Assembly: GCA_009711805.1 (NCBI GenBank)
Contig: VEMX01000065.1
Coordinates: 1 to 50,567 of the forward strand
DNA from: Balneolaceae bacterium
Lineage (GTDB): Bacteria; Bacteroidota; Rhodothermia; Balneolales; Balneolaceae
Reading direction: 5' to 3'
DNA: 50,567 nucleotides
Shown: positions 25,279 through 34,124 of the stretch, in pieces
Position numbering within the stretch: position 1 is the stretch's first letter
Layout of the letters: each line of letters opens with the position of its first letter
Program-made: the position numbers and the translations under genes
The notes under the pieces: generated by a model
What the model saw: only the letters and a program-made list of their open reading frames with translations
Databases searched by the model: none
What the model was told of the DNA's origin: nothing

Positions 25279-27819
25279 ATGAAAGAACATTTAGATTGGT
25301 TTAACAATTTGGATTCCGCTGACTCAGATTTTGATGACTTTGAGCAAGCTATTCCGCTGATGTCGGAAGAAGAAGAAAAAGAACTTACAGAGGCAGAAAT
25401 ACCGGAATCCCTGCCGATACTCCCCCTTAAAAACACCGTATTATTCCCCGGTGTGGTAGTCCCCATAACCGTTGGGCGCGATCGCTCCCTGGCTATGGTT
25501 AAGGAAGCATACGAAGGCGATAAAATTATCGGGGTGGTTACCCAAAAACAGGAAGAAATAGAAGAGCCCAAATACAAAGACCTTCATAAGGTTGGTACGG
25601 TAGCGCAAATCCTGAAGCTCATCAAAATGCCCGATGGCAGCAAGAGTATTGTAATACAAGGTAAATCGAATTTTAAAGTAGAGGAATTCACCCAGGACAC
25701 CCCATACTTCAAAGCCAAAGTTCAAGCCTATCCAAAAGAAATGGATATTGAAGGAGTAGAACTGGATGCTTCTGTCCGCAACATAAAAGAGACGGCCTCC
25801 AAGATTATTAATATGTCTCCCAACATCCCTTCAGAGGCCTCTATTGCCGTTAATAATATTAACAGCCCTACATTCCTGCTCAATTTCATCTCCTCTAACC
25901 TGAATGTATCTGTTGCCGACAAACAGAAACTGCTGGAAATAAAGAAATTTTCTGATAACCTTGACCAGGTCATGGAATTCCTGGAAAAAGAAGTTCAGGT
26001 ACTGGATATGAGTGAGAAGATCCGTACCAAGGTTAAATCCGATATTGACGATCAGCAACGTGAATTCTACCTCCGCCAGCAAATGAAAGCCATACAGGAA
26101 GAGCTGGGTGATGATGCTGAACAACAGGAGATTGACAAGCTTCGGGATAAACTGGAGGATAAAGAACTGCCCGACTATGCCATAAAGACTGTTGAAAAAG
26201 AACTACAGCGGTTGGAGATGACTCCCAATGCTTCCCCTAATTACGGCATTATTCACAGTTATGTTGAATGGATTCTCGACCTTCCGTGGAATGAGTTCTC
26301 CAAGGACAAACTCGACCTCAAATATGCCAGAGAAGTACTGGATGAAGACCATTATGGCCTCGAAAAAGTTAAAAAAAGAATTGTTGAATACCTGGCCGTA
26401 CTGAAACTTAAAAAGGATATGAAGGCTCCCATCCTGTGTTTCTATGGCCCTCCCGGTGTAGGTAAAACATCGCTGGGTAAATCTATAGCCAGAGCTCTGA
26501 ACCGTGAGTTTGAGCGTTTTAGTCTTGGAGGCATACGGGATGAAGCAGAGATACGGGGACATCGCAGAACATATATAGGAGCGCTTCCCGGCCGCATCAT
26601 CCGTTCAATGAAAAAGGCCGGAAAAGGGAACCCGGTCATTATGTTGGACGAAATTGACAAAGTAGGCAGCGATTATCGCGGAGATCCTACTTCTGCCCTG
26701 CTTGAGGTACTTGATCCTGAACAAAACGATACCTTCAGTGATAATTACCTCGAACTGGAGTATGACTTATCAAAAGTAATGTTTATTGCCACAGCCAACT
26801 CCCTGGATACTATTCCTGCTCCCCTCAAAGACCGAATGGAGATTATCAATATCAGCGGTTATACCCTGGAGGAGAAAACTCAGATTGCCAAAAAGTATTT
26901 AATCCCCAAACAGATTAAAGAAAACGGACTGACCGAAGAACAGATCTCGATTAATGATGAAGCCGTTGAGCGTATTATTGATCAGTATACCCGTGAGTCT
27001 GGGGTTAGAAACCTGGAGCGGCGCATTGCCGGTGTATGCCGTGGCGTAGCTGCCAAAGTAGCCTCTGGCGAAATAGAATCTTTTGATGTAGAAGACGACC
27101 ATATTGAAGAATATCTTGGTAAACGCAAATTCTTTAGCGATGCTGCTGAACGAACTACCGTGCCCGGAGTAGCTACGGGACTCGCCTGGACTCCCTATGG
27201 AGGCGACATCCTCTTTATTGAAGCCAGCGTCTCCAAAGGTTCCGGCAAAATCAATATTACCGGACAGCTTGGAGATGTGATGAAGGAATCGGCCATGTTG
27301 GCGGTTTCTTACCTGCGGGCTCATGCCGATAACATTGGCATACCGGAAGAAGCTTTTAAATTTTGGGACCTTCACATTCACGTACCTGCCGGTGCCGTAC
27401 CTAAGGATGGTCCATCAGCGGGTGTATCCCTGATGGCAGCCATTGCCTCTATCTTTACACAGAGGAAGGTTAAAGGTACTATTGCTCTCACTGGAGAAAT
27501 CACCTTACGGGGACTGGTTCTTCCGGTGGGTGGTATCAAAGAAAAAGTACTGGCAGCCAAACGAGCAGAAATTGAAAAGGTGCTGCTTCCTAAAAAGAAT
27601 GAAAAAGACGTAGCTGAAATAGAAGATGATGTCATCGGAAACCTGAAGGTCCACTATCTTGAACGAATGGATCCCCTGCTGGATATCATTCTTGAAGAAG
27701 ACGAAATCAATGATCCTTTTGAATTTTTTAAGGTCAGTGATGATCATAAAAATGCCGTATCCGGCAAAAATGGTGTAATGAGTGATGATGTGGAAGTAGT
27801 CAGTAATAAAAAAGACTAA
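25279..27819 (+). CDS. lon: ATP-dependent protease Lon
   Basis: An 846-residue LonA protease: N-terminal substrate-binding domain (LPILPLKNTVLFPGVVVPI, about residues 45-63), a coiled coil (REFYLRQQMKAIQEELG), an AAA+ module with Walker A GPPGVGKTS and Walker B VIMLDEIDK, and the C-terminal serine-lysine protease domain with PKDGPSAG (Ser713) and GGIKEKVLAA (Lys756). The Ser-Lys spacing of 43 is that of LonA enzymes. It degrades misfolded and regulatory proteins in the cytosol. The ATG at 25279 is chosen over an in-frame TTG at 25264. A terminator follows. Confidence 0.97.
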   Translation: MKEHLDWFNNLDSADSDFDDFEQAIPLMSEEEEKELTEAEIPESLPILPLKNTVLFPGVVVPITVGRDRSLAMVKEAYEGDKIIGVVTQKQEEIEEPKYKDLHKVGTVAQILKLIKMPDGSKSIVIQGKSNFKVEEFTQDTPYFKAKVQAYPKEMDIEGVELDASVRNIKETASKIINMSPNIPSEASIAVNNINSPTFLLNFISSNLNVSVADKQKLLEIKKFSDNLDQVMEFLEKEVQVLDMSEKIRTKVKSDIDDQQREFYLRQQMKAIQEELGDDAEQQEIDKLRDKLEDKELPDYAIKTVEKELQRLEMTPNASPNYGIIHSYVEWILDLPWNEFSKDKLDLKYAREVLDEDHYGLEKVKKRIVEYLAVLKLKKDMKAPILCFYGPPGVGKTSLGKSIARALNREFERFSLGGIRDEAEIRGHRRTYIGALPGRIIRSMKKAGKGNPVIMLDEIDKVGSDYRGDPTSALLEVLDPEQNDTFSDNYLELEYDLSKVMFIATANSLDTIPAPLKDRMEIINISGYTLEEKTQIAKKYLIPKQIKENGLTEEQISINDEAVERIIDQYTRESGVRNLERRIAGVCRGVAAKVASGEIESFDVEDDHIEEYLGKRKFFSDAAERTTVPGVATGLAWTPYGGDILFIEASVSKGSGKINITGQLGDVMKESAMLAVSYLRAHADNIGIPEEAFKFWDLHIHVPAGAVPKDGPSAGVSLMAAIASIFTQRKVKGTIALTGEITLRGLVLPVGGIKEKVLAAKRAEIEKVLLPKKNEKDVAEIEDDVIGNLKVHYLERMDPLLDIILEEDEINDPFEFFKVSDDHKNAVSGKNGVMSDDVEVVSNKKD

Positions 27820-27847
27820 ACCAAATCAACATATAAAATTTAGTTAG

Positions 27848-27877
27848 AGAGCGGGCAATTTGTCCGCTCTTTTTTTA
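27848..27877 (+). terminator. Intrinsic terminator of lon
   Basis: Stem AGAGCGGG / TCCGCTCT (27848-27855 with 27863-27870, one G-T pair), extendable inward, followed by a T run to 27876. It lies 28 bp after the lon stop and 50 bp before cutC. Confidence 0.85.
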
Positions 27878-27927
27878 TCCTCTTCCCTCGTTGTTATTTG
27901 CCATAGCAAAGCTTTTATTCATTCTCT

Positions 27928-28683
27928 ATGCAACAACCTCATACCATCGAAATTTGTATTGACTCGCCAGAAGCTGCTTTTCTGGCTTCCCAACATGGAG
28001 CACATCGGCTGGAAGTATGTTCTGCTTTAGCAGAAGGAGGACTCACTCCCAGTTACGGTTTTTTGCACCACCTTAAAGAACAGCTTACCGCTGAGCTGGC
28101 GGTATTAATTCGCCCGCGATCGGGCGATTTCCTGTACAACCGGCATGAATATGAAGTGATGAAGAAAGATATCCGGTTTTGCAAATCCATAGGTGTACAT
28201 GCCGTTGTATTTGGAATTTTAAAACAGGATGGGACGGTTGATTTGGAGAGAAACAACGAACTGGTTGAGTTGGCTAAACCAATAGATGCTGTATTTCACC
28301 GGGCATTTGATGTAGCCAGGGATCCCTTTGAAGCCCTGAATTCTTGCATCAAAGCCGGCTTTAGCCGTATTCTAACCTCGGGTCAACACAACAAAGCTTT
28401 CGATGGAATTACACTTATAGAGCAACTTATACAGCAAGCTGAAGATAGGATTAGCATTATGCCGGGCTCAGGTATTTCACCTTCAAACATTCAGCGTTTT
28501 ATAGATATAGGAGCCGGTGAGTTTCATATGTCGCTTAAAACTACAAGAGAAAGTAATATGGAATACCGGAAATCTGGGGTATCGATGGGGGCTTCCAGCC
28601 CGGATCAGGAGTATCAACTCAACAGTGTTGATCTGAAAAAATTAGAACAAATCATTTCTATTGTAGACAAGAATAAGACATGA
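27928..28683 (+). CDS. cutC: CutC family protein
   Basis: A 251-residue TIM-barrel protein of the CutC family: IEICIDSPEAAFLASQHGAHRLEVC at the N-terminus (the E-(I/V)-C-(A/I) ... GA-x-R-(I/L)-E-(L/V)-C signature), LIRPRSGDFLYN, FHRAFDV, RILTSGQ and MPGSGI. The family was named for copper tolerance in E. coli, but a direct role in copper handling is disputed and an enzymatic activity is possible. The stop overlaps the start of the beta-mannosidase gene (ATGA), so the two products are made together. That hints at a link with glycan metabolism. A CopD-like gene lies further downstream. Confidence 0.92.
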   Translation: MQQPHTIEICIDSPEAAFLASQHGAHRLEVCSALAEGGLTPSYGFLHHLKEQLTAELAVLIRPRSGDFLYNRHEYEVMKKDIRFCKSIGVHAVVFGILKQDGTVDLERNNELVELAKPIDAVFHRAFDVARDPFEALNSCIKAGFSRILTSGQHNKAFDGITLIEQLIQQAEDRISIMPGSGISPSNIQRFIDIGAGEFHMSLKTTRESNMEYRKSGVSMGASSPDQEYQLNSVDLKKLEQIISIVDKNKT

Positions 28684-31208
28684 GAATACGACTACTGTTA
28701 ATTGCCGTTATTTTACTGCAGGCATGTACACATCAAAAAAAGGAAGTACTGAAACTGGATACTTCCTGGGAGTTTAAAAATAAGGCAGATTCAGTTTGGC
28801 GCAGCGCACGGGTTCCCGGTACTGTACACACCGACCTAATGGCACATAAACAGATTAAAGATCCGTTTGAAGGAAAAAATGAAGAAGATGTCCAATGGAT
28901 TGAAGAAGAAGACTGGGAGTACAGAACACAGTTTAGACTGGATGATTCTCAGCTCAACTCCGACCATATCGAAATTCAGTTTAAGGGATTAGATACATAC
29001 GCTACCGTTTATATTAACGATGAAAAGATGCTTACCGCCAACAATATGTTTCGGTCTTGGAATAAGGACATCAAGCCCTTTGTGCAACAAGGAAATAACC
29101 GGCTTAGAGTCGTACTCCACTCCCCCATGAAAATGGCGCGGGAGCAGGCAAAATCTATTTCTTATAAACTGCCCGCTGGTAACGATCAATCAGATGAAAA
29201 ACTAAGTGTCTTCACCCGGAAGGCCCCTTTTCAATATGGGTGGGACTGGGCTCCGCGTTTGGTCACTTCGGGAATATGGAAACCGGTACACATTAGTTTT
29301 TGGGACGAGGCCCGAATAACAAATGCCCATATCATCCAAAAAAATCATACTAACAAAAATGTAGATATTGTCGCAAAATACACTGTAGAATCAGATTCAG
29401 CCCAGGAATATACTTTATCGGTCCAATTGGATTCAGAAGAACCAATTTCCAAAAAGATCCGGCTTCAAAAGGGAAAGAATACGGATTCACTTACCTTTAG
29501 TATCTCTAATCCTGAATATTGGTGGACGAATGGTTTGGGCACTCCCCACCTCTACAACCTAACTTCTACCCTTTCATCACCATCCGGTGAGCTCGATTCC
29601 CACTCTGTGCAAATAGGTATTCGTACCCTGGAACTTGTTCAGGAAAAAGACTCGATCGGGCGAAGTTTCTATTTTAAACTGAATGGCAAGAAGCTGTACA
29701 TGAAAGGAGCTAATGTAATCCCAATGGATAGTTTCATTCCCAGGGTCTCAAAAGAAGATCAGCAGACGTTGTTTAGCACGGCTAAAGCATCCAATATGAA
29801 TATGCTCCGGGTTTGGGGAGGCGGTGTATATGGATCTGATTATTTTTACCAGCTGGCCAATGAACATGGAATACTGGTATGGCAGGACTTCATTTTTGCA
29901 AACAGCATGTATAATCTCTCTGATGAGTTCAAACAAAATGTAACCCAGGAAGTGCGCCAGAATATTCTTCGGTTGCGAAACCATCCAAGCCTGGCCCTCT
30001 GGTGCGGCAATAATGAAATTGACATAGCCTGGCATAATTGGGGCTGGCAGGATCGATATTCGGAATCAGAACAAGAAAAAATATGGGGAGATTATCAGAC
30101 CCTTTTTACCGAATTAATCCCTGATCAGATCGCAGAATTGAGCCCGAAAATCCCCTATGTTTCAACCAGTCCCCTGAGCAACTGGGGTACACCTGAAAAC
30201 TTTAATTATGGCAGTATGCACTATTGGGGAGTATGGCATGGTGAAGATAAATTCGAGCAATTTAAGGACAATGTGCCCCGCTTTATGTCGGAATATGGTT
30301 TTCAATCTTATCCTCAATATTCAACCGTTGCCTCATTTGCCGATTCATCCGAGATGTCCTTGTATTCGGATGTGATGAAATGGCATCAAAAAAGCTATAA
30401 GGGAAACCGGCTGCTGGAGACACATATGAATCAATATTATAATCCGCCTAAAGATTTTAAATCATTTTTATATGTAAATCAGCTGGTACAGGCTAAGGGC
30501 ATCTCTATGGCTATCGCCAATCATCGCCAACAAAAAGGACACAACATGGGTACCCTGTACTGGCAGCTTAATGATGTATGGCCGGTTGCCTCCTGGTCCA
30601 GCATGGATTACTTCCAACATTGGAAAGCAGCACAGTATGCGGTCAAAAAGTCGTACAGAGATTTATTTTTAACTGTTGATGATCTTGCAGATGATGTAAA
30701 TATCCATCTCATCTCGGATCGGTTGCAGCAAGTTTCTGGTACATTAACTGTACAATTAATCGACTTTGACGGTCAGCTCTTAAACTCCTATAAAAAAGAA
30801 GTCTCCATAACAGAGAATGCAGCAAATCGCGTGCTGACATTATCCAAAGAGGATTTTATGGACCAACATGATTTGGCTTCCTCTCTGCTGTATGTCAGTT
30901 TTCAAAATAAGAAAGACTCCGTGAGTACTCTGCATTATTTTAAAGAAGAAAAATACCTAAAGCTGAAGGATGGTACGATAAAAAGTACTTTGACCAATAA
31001 CGCTGAAACCTATACCCTGAGATTACATTCCCCCACATTAATTAAAAATCTGAGGCTTTCTACCCCCCGGTCAGAAAACCTGCATTTTTCTGATAACTAC
31101 TTTGATTTATTACCCAACAAAACCTACACCATCACTTTTAAATCAAAACAACCCATAGAAAAAAAGGATATTGAATACTTTTCTTTAGTCAATAGTTTTG
31201 TCCCATAA
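28680..31208 (+). CDS. Beta-mannosidase, glycoside hydrolase family 2, lipoprotein
   Basis: An 842-residue GH2 enzyme with a lipoprotein signal (LLIAVILLQAC, lipobox Cys16), so it is probably anchored in the outer membrane or periplasm. The sandwich domain has RVPGTVHTDLMAHKQIKDPF and FKGLDTYATVYIN, both typical of beta-mannosidases. The TIM barrel has LRVWGGGVYG, the acid/base motif WCGNNEID (Glu446) and the nucleophile FMSEYGFQSYP (Glu538). It removes terminal beta-mannose from manno-oligosaccharides or N-glycan cores. It is coupled to cutC by a 4-bp overlap. No SusC/SusD pair or other glycosidase is nearby, so this is not a full polysaccharide utilisation locus. Confidence 0.93.
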   Translation: MRIRLLLIAVILLQACTHQKKEVLKLDTSWEFKNKADSVWRSARVPGTVHTDLMAHKQIKDPFEGKNEEDVQWIEEEDWEYRTQFRLDDSQLNSDHIEIQFKGLDTYATVYINDEKMLTANNMFRSWNKDIKPFVQQGNNRLRVVLHSPMKMAREQAKSISYKLPAGNDQSDEKLSVFTRKAPFQYGWDWAPRLVTSGIWKPVHISFWDEARITNAHIIQKNHTNKNVDIVAKYTVESDSAQEYTLSVQLDSEEPISKKIRLQKGKNTDSLTFSISNPEYWWTNGLGTPHLYNLTSTLSSPSGELDSHSVQIGIRTLELVQEKDSIGRSFYFKLNGKKLYMKGANVIPMDSFIPRVSKEDQQTLFSTAKASNMNMLRVWGGGVYGSDYFYQLANEHGILVWQDFIFANSMYNLSDEFKQNVTQEVRQNILRLRNHPSLALWCGNNEIDIAWHNWGWQDRYSESEQEKIWGDYQTLFTELIPDQIAELSPKIPYVSTSPLSNWGTPENFNYGSMHYWGVWHGEDKFEQFKDNVPRFMSEYGFQSYPQYSTVASFADSSEMSLYSDVMKWHQKSYKGNRLLETHMNQYYNPPKDFKSFLYVNQLVQAKGISMAIANHRQQKGHNMGTLYWQLNDVWPVASWSSMDYFQHWKAAQYAVKKSYRDLFLTVDDLADDVNIHLISDRLQQVSGTLTVQLIDFDGQLLNSYKKEVSITENAANRVLTLSKEDFMDQHDLASSLLYVSFQNKKDSVSTLHYFKEEKYLKLKDGTIKSTLTNNAETYTLRLHSPTLIKNLRLSTPRSENLHFSDNYFDLLPNKTYTITFKSKQPIEKKDIEYFSLVNSFVP

Positions 31209-31272
31209 ATAGTCGTGACTGGAGATAACGCAATAGTTCAAACAGTTTATAGTAAGAACCTGTCCAACTTTG

Positions 31273-31302
31273 CGGCTACCATTGTTTATTGTAGCCGGGA
31301 AT
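31273..31302 (+). terminator. Possible terminator after the beta-mannosidase gene
   Basis: A 7-bp perfect stem CGGCTAC (31273-31279) / GTAGCCG (31291-31297) with an 11-base loop, followed by GGAATTTT. The T run is short, so this is a weak call. Confidence 0.4.
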
Positions 31303-31343
31303 TTTAATCAAAGTAAGTTATCAGATAGAACGAAATAGAAACT

Positions 31344-31787
31344 ATGTACGGATTATTGTTATTCATTCACATTCTTGGGGCAACTATATGGACGGGAGGA
31401 CATATTATCCTCTCGGTAGTTATTCTACCTAAAGTACTCAGGCAACGCTCTCCCGAAATACTGCTCACATTTGAGACTGACTATGAGAAGATTGGTATGC
31501 CCGCTTTAGTCGTTCAGATAATTGCAGGTATAATATTGGCCTACCGGGTGTTACCTGATCTTTCAAAATGGATGAACTTCAGCAATCCGGTTTCACTTGG
31601 TATCATCCTAAAACTGGGGTTACTGCTGCTAACATTTGTTTTTGCGCTGGATGCAAAATTCAGGGTCCTTCCCCACCTATCAGAGGATAATTTAAAAGAT
31701 ATGGCCTGGCATATTATAGCCGTTACCATACTATCTGTTCTTTTTGTACTTACGGGAGTTGCTTTCCGGGTAGGATGGTTTTATTAG
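31344..31787 (+). CDS. CopD-like integral membrane protein
   Basis: A 147-residue protein with four predicted transmembrane helices (about 1-25, 48-70, 85-103, 120-143). The first helix reads LLLFIHILGATIWTGGHIIL, matching the H-I-x-(A/G)-(A/V)-x-x-W-x-G-(G/A) start of CopD-family proteins, and FETDYEKIG and KFRVLPHL keep conserved-looking polar positions. His8, His20 and His122 could bind metal or haem. CopD proteins are linked with copper uptake or resistance. It stands alone, 135 bp after the beta-mannosidase gene. Confidence 0.75.
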   Translation: MYGLLLFIHILGATIWTGGHIILSVVILPKVLRQRSPEILLTFETDYEKIGMPALVVQIIAGIILAYRVLPDLSKWMNFSNPVSLGIILKLGLLLLTFVFALDAKFRVLPHLSEDNLKDMAWHIIAVTILSVLFVLTGVAFRVGWFY

Positions 31788-32098
31788 GGATTGAGTTATT
31801 AAGAGATTGTGCCGAAGGCATTGGGCAGGTGATTGAGTATACAGGATAGAGTTGAAGCTCCTCCATATTCATAGCTCAATCTTCAGAAGAGGGAGCATAT
31901 TTTACCCTCACCCGGGTGAAAAAATGACATTAGTTTCATCTGGTATTTCCATTCTGTTTTGCGTTTATGTCACTAATACAATGGTTAGAAATGAGAACAA
32001 AATCATTTTAATATGCCAAAGTTATTATTCAATTAATTGCTTTCCAGCTTCTTTTTAGCCAATTTGTACTATTACCTATTCAAAAAGCCCAAGTACGG
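31788..32098. other. Gene-free stretch
   Basis: About 310 bp with no credible gene. A segment near 31878-31910 (CTTCAGAAGAGG then ACC) loosely resembles 15157-15180, suggesting shared decayed repeat sequence. Otherwise I see nothing. Confidence 0.4.
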
Positions 32099-32362
32099 AT
32101 GAATAATAACCCAATGCTTAGAGACATATCGCAACTTAGTAAAGACGAGAAATTACTTTTGGTTGAAGCCTTATGGAATTCTATTTCATCAACTCCGGAA
32201 CAAGTGGAAATTCCAACACATCATAAAGATATTCTTGAACAAAGACTCCGATCTCTGGATAGAGAGAAAGAGGATTTGACATGTAAAGACGTAAATGAAA
32301 AATACTTGCTGATAGCAATCCCCAAATCACATTTGTCGCTGCTAAAATTTACTGATCATTAG
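32099..32362 (+). CDS. Addiction-module antitoxin-like protein, truncated
   Basis: An 87-residue protein whose N-terminal half, MLRDISQLSKDEKLLLVEAL then WNSI, matches the L-s-x-x-E-(R/K)-L-x-L-(V/A)-E-x-L-W-(D/N)-S-(I/L) start of the putative addiction-module (TIGR02574-like) antitoxins; LEQRLRSLDREKED fits the following helix. The expected C-terminal W-E-E-(V/L) segment that contacts the toxin is replaced by an unrelated hydrophobic tail (LLIAIPKSHLSLLKF). No RelE/ParE-type toxin gene is next to it. The true start may be the ATG at 32114. Probably an orphan or decaying antitoxin. Confidence 0.6.
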   Translation: MNNNPMLRDISQLSKDEKLLLVEALWNSISSTPEQVEIPTHHKDILEQRLRSLDREKEDLTCKDVNEKYLLIAIPKSHLSLLKFTDH

Positions 32363-32825
32363 TTTTTTTACTGCAGGTATTTATTACGGTTTTCAGCTAA
32401 CGGCTCCAAAGTACTATTGATGCATTTGAGATTCAGCTAATACGCATGAGACAAATATTTCCCCCAACATATGCGGGAGAATAATAGAAATTTGGTTATT
32501 GGAGTTAGATCTTGTTATCAAGCTCCGGCTTCCCGTAGAGAAAAAACCTGAAGATGATACACCATATCTGTTTTCACTACAATATACCTTAACTCCGTGT
32601 CCATTAAAATGTAGCAAGTCCAGAGAACACTAATAGGTCATACCTGCATTCTTATCCCAACCAAAGCATAAGGAGACGAGATGCTTCTCCCAAAGAGATC
32701 CTTTCGGGAGGCGGTAACCTTTGCGTGACTTTCTTCGTCCTGCATAGCCTTTTATACAGACTTCGGTTTCTTTAAGGACTCTCAATCACACCCCTGCTAT
32801 AAAACCTTGTTCTCAACAAAGTTCA
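32363..32825. other. Gene-free stretch with a dispersed repeat
   Basis: About 460 bp between the antitoxin-like gene and thiL. No toxin gene remnant could be read. The segment 32642-32694 (core TATCCCAACCAAAGCATAAG) is a near copy of 15214-15260. A GC-rich hairpin-like stretch lies around 32686-32712. Confidence 0.45.
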
Positions 32826-33845
32826 CTATAATACATCCGGAGATTCAAAATGAGTAAATCCCTTATTGGACATCCGTACTTCCCGGCTTTCTTTCATCCA
32901 TCGGATTTCCGTTGCTCCTTCCTCAATCCCACCTATTGGATAGAGAGGCGTTTCAAATCTCTCCTCAAACTCCTGCTGAACAGCCGTTAACTTATCTTTT
33001 TGTACGGTGAATAGTAACTCGTAATCCTCACCCCCACCCAAAGCTAAGCCCAAAGCATCCCATTTATTCTTTTGAGAGATGCTTTTTAATTCATCAGAAA
33101 GGGGAATATCCTCCAGGCATACTTTTGCCGATACACCAGAGGCATTCAGAATATGTGACAAGTCGGATGCAATACCATCTGAAATATCCATCATAGCATG
33201 TACTCCTTCAAAGGAAGAAAGAAATAAGGCCTCCTTTACTCTTGGTTCTGGCTGGTGATGCTTTTCCAATAAGCCTTTATGTTCATTGTTCAAGGGAATT
33301 TCATCCAATAGCAGTTGCAACCCGCCGGCTGAGTCACCCAGGCAACCGGTAACGCAAATCACATCACCCGGTAGTGCCATCGACCGTAACCGGACCTTAT
33401 CTTTGTGGCACTTCCCCAATACACAAACATTGATGGCTATTGCTTTCATTGATTTCGTGGTGTCTCCTCCCAACAAGGGAAGCTGGTATTCTTCGGATAA
33501 TGTCCGATACCCATCCATTACTTCATCCAGATAAGCCACATCCAGCTCCAATGGAATAGCTATAGACATAAACGAAGCTATAGGAGATCCTCCCATCCCA
33601 GCAATATCACTTAAACTAACCGCAAGAGCCTTATGACCAAGTTGCAAAGGAGAAATAGCTTCTCTTAAAAAATGAACATCCTCGATCAAAAGATCAGTAG
33701 TCACCAATAAGTCTTCATGGTCATTCATGGGAAGGATAGCACAGTCATCTCCTATTCCGGTCATCCCCTCTGCTGCCAGATGTTCAAAAGCAGGTGCCAG
33801 TGTATTTATAAATCCAAATTCGCCAAGTTCGTCTAACTTCATCAT
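32826..33845 (-). CDS. thiL: Thiamine-monophosphate kinase
   Basis: A 339-residue ATP-dependent kinase of the PurM/ThiL fold that phosphorylates thiamine monophosphate to the diphosphate coenzyme. Recognisable motifs: GIGDDCAIL (metal/ATP-binding GIGDDAA), TTDLLIEDVHFL (substrate region, usually D-x-L-V-E-G-VHF), LGHKALAVSLSDIAGMGG, LLGGDTTKS, GDVICVTGCLGDSAGG and MDISDGIASDLSHI. The start is ATGATG; either codon could be used. It is a single gene here with no other thiamine genes alongside. Confidence 0.95.
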   Translation of the reverse strand: MMKLDELGEFGFINTLAPAFEHLAAEGMTGIGDDCAILPMNDHEDLLVTTDLLIEDVHFLREAISPLQLGHKALAVSLSDIAGMGGSPIASFMSIAIPLELDVAYLDEVMDGYRTLSEEYQLPLLGGDTTKSMKAIAINVCVLGKCHKDKVRLRSMALPGDVICVTGCLGDSAGGLQLLLDEIPLNNEHKGLLEKHHQPEPRVKEALFLSSFEGVHAMMDISDGIASDLSHILNASGVSAKVCLEDIPLSDELKSISQKNKWDALGLALGGGEDYELLFTVQKDKLTAVQQEFEERFETPLYPIGGIEEGATEIRWMKESREVRMSNKGFTHFESPDVL

Positions 33846-34124
33846 TTTATGTTAGGGTATCTGAGGATTAGCTGATTAACCCGGATCATTCACGAAGATT
33901 ATGTGAAAATCATTGGATTGATTTGATAACATTGAACATGCTTCATGAAATAGGTAGCTCAACTTTGGGCTGTGAATTAAAACGGCAAAATTTGGCCATG
34001 TGCTGCATTAAAGTAAGAAGAAAAAAAAGTACTTTTGTGTTATTGATATAGTGATTATTGGAAATGACCAGCCCTTTAACCCTGGCAAGGATTTGATCGT
34101 TATAGTGCTGGCATATACGCCCAT

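Noticed and set aside
31852-32058. 68-residue plus-strand open frame before the antitoxin-like gene
   Set aside because: No family features or ribosome-binding site; overlaps repeat-like sequence.
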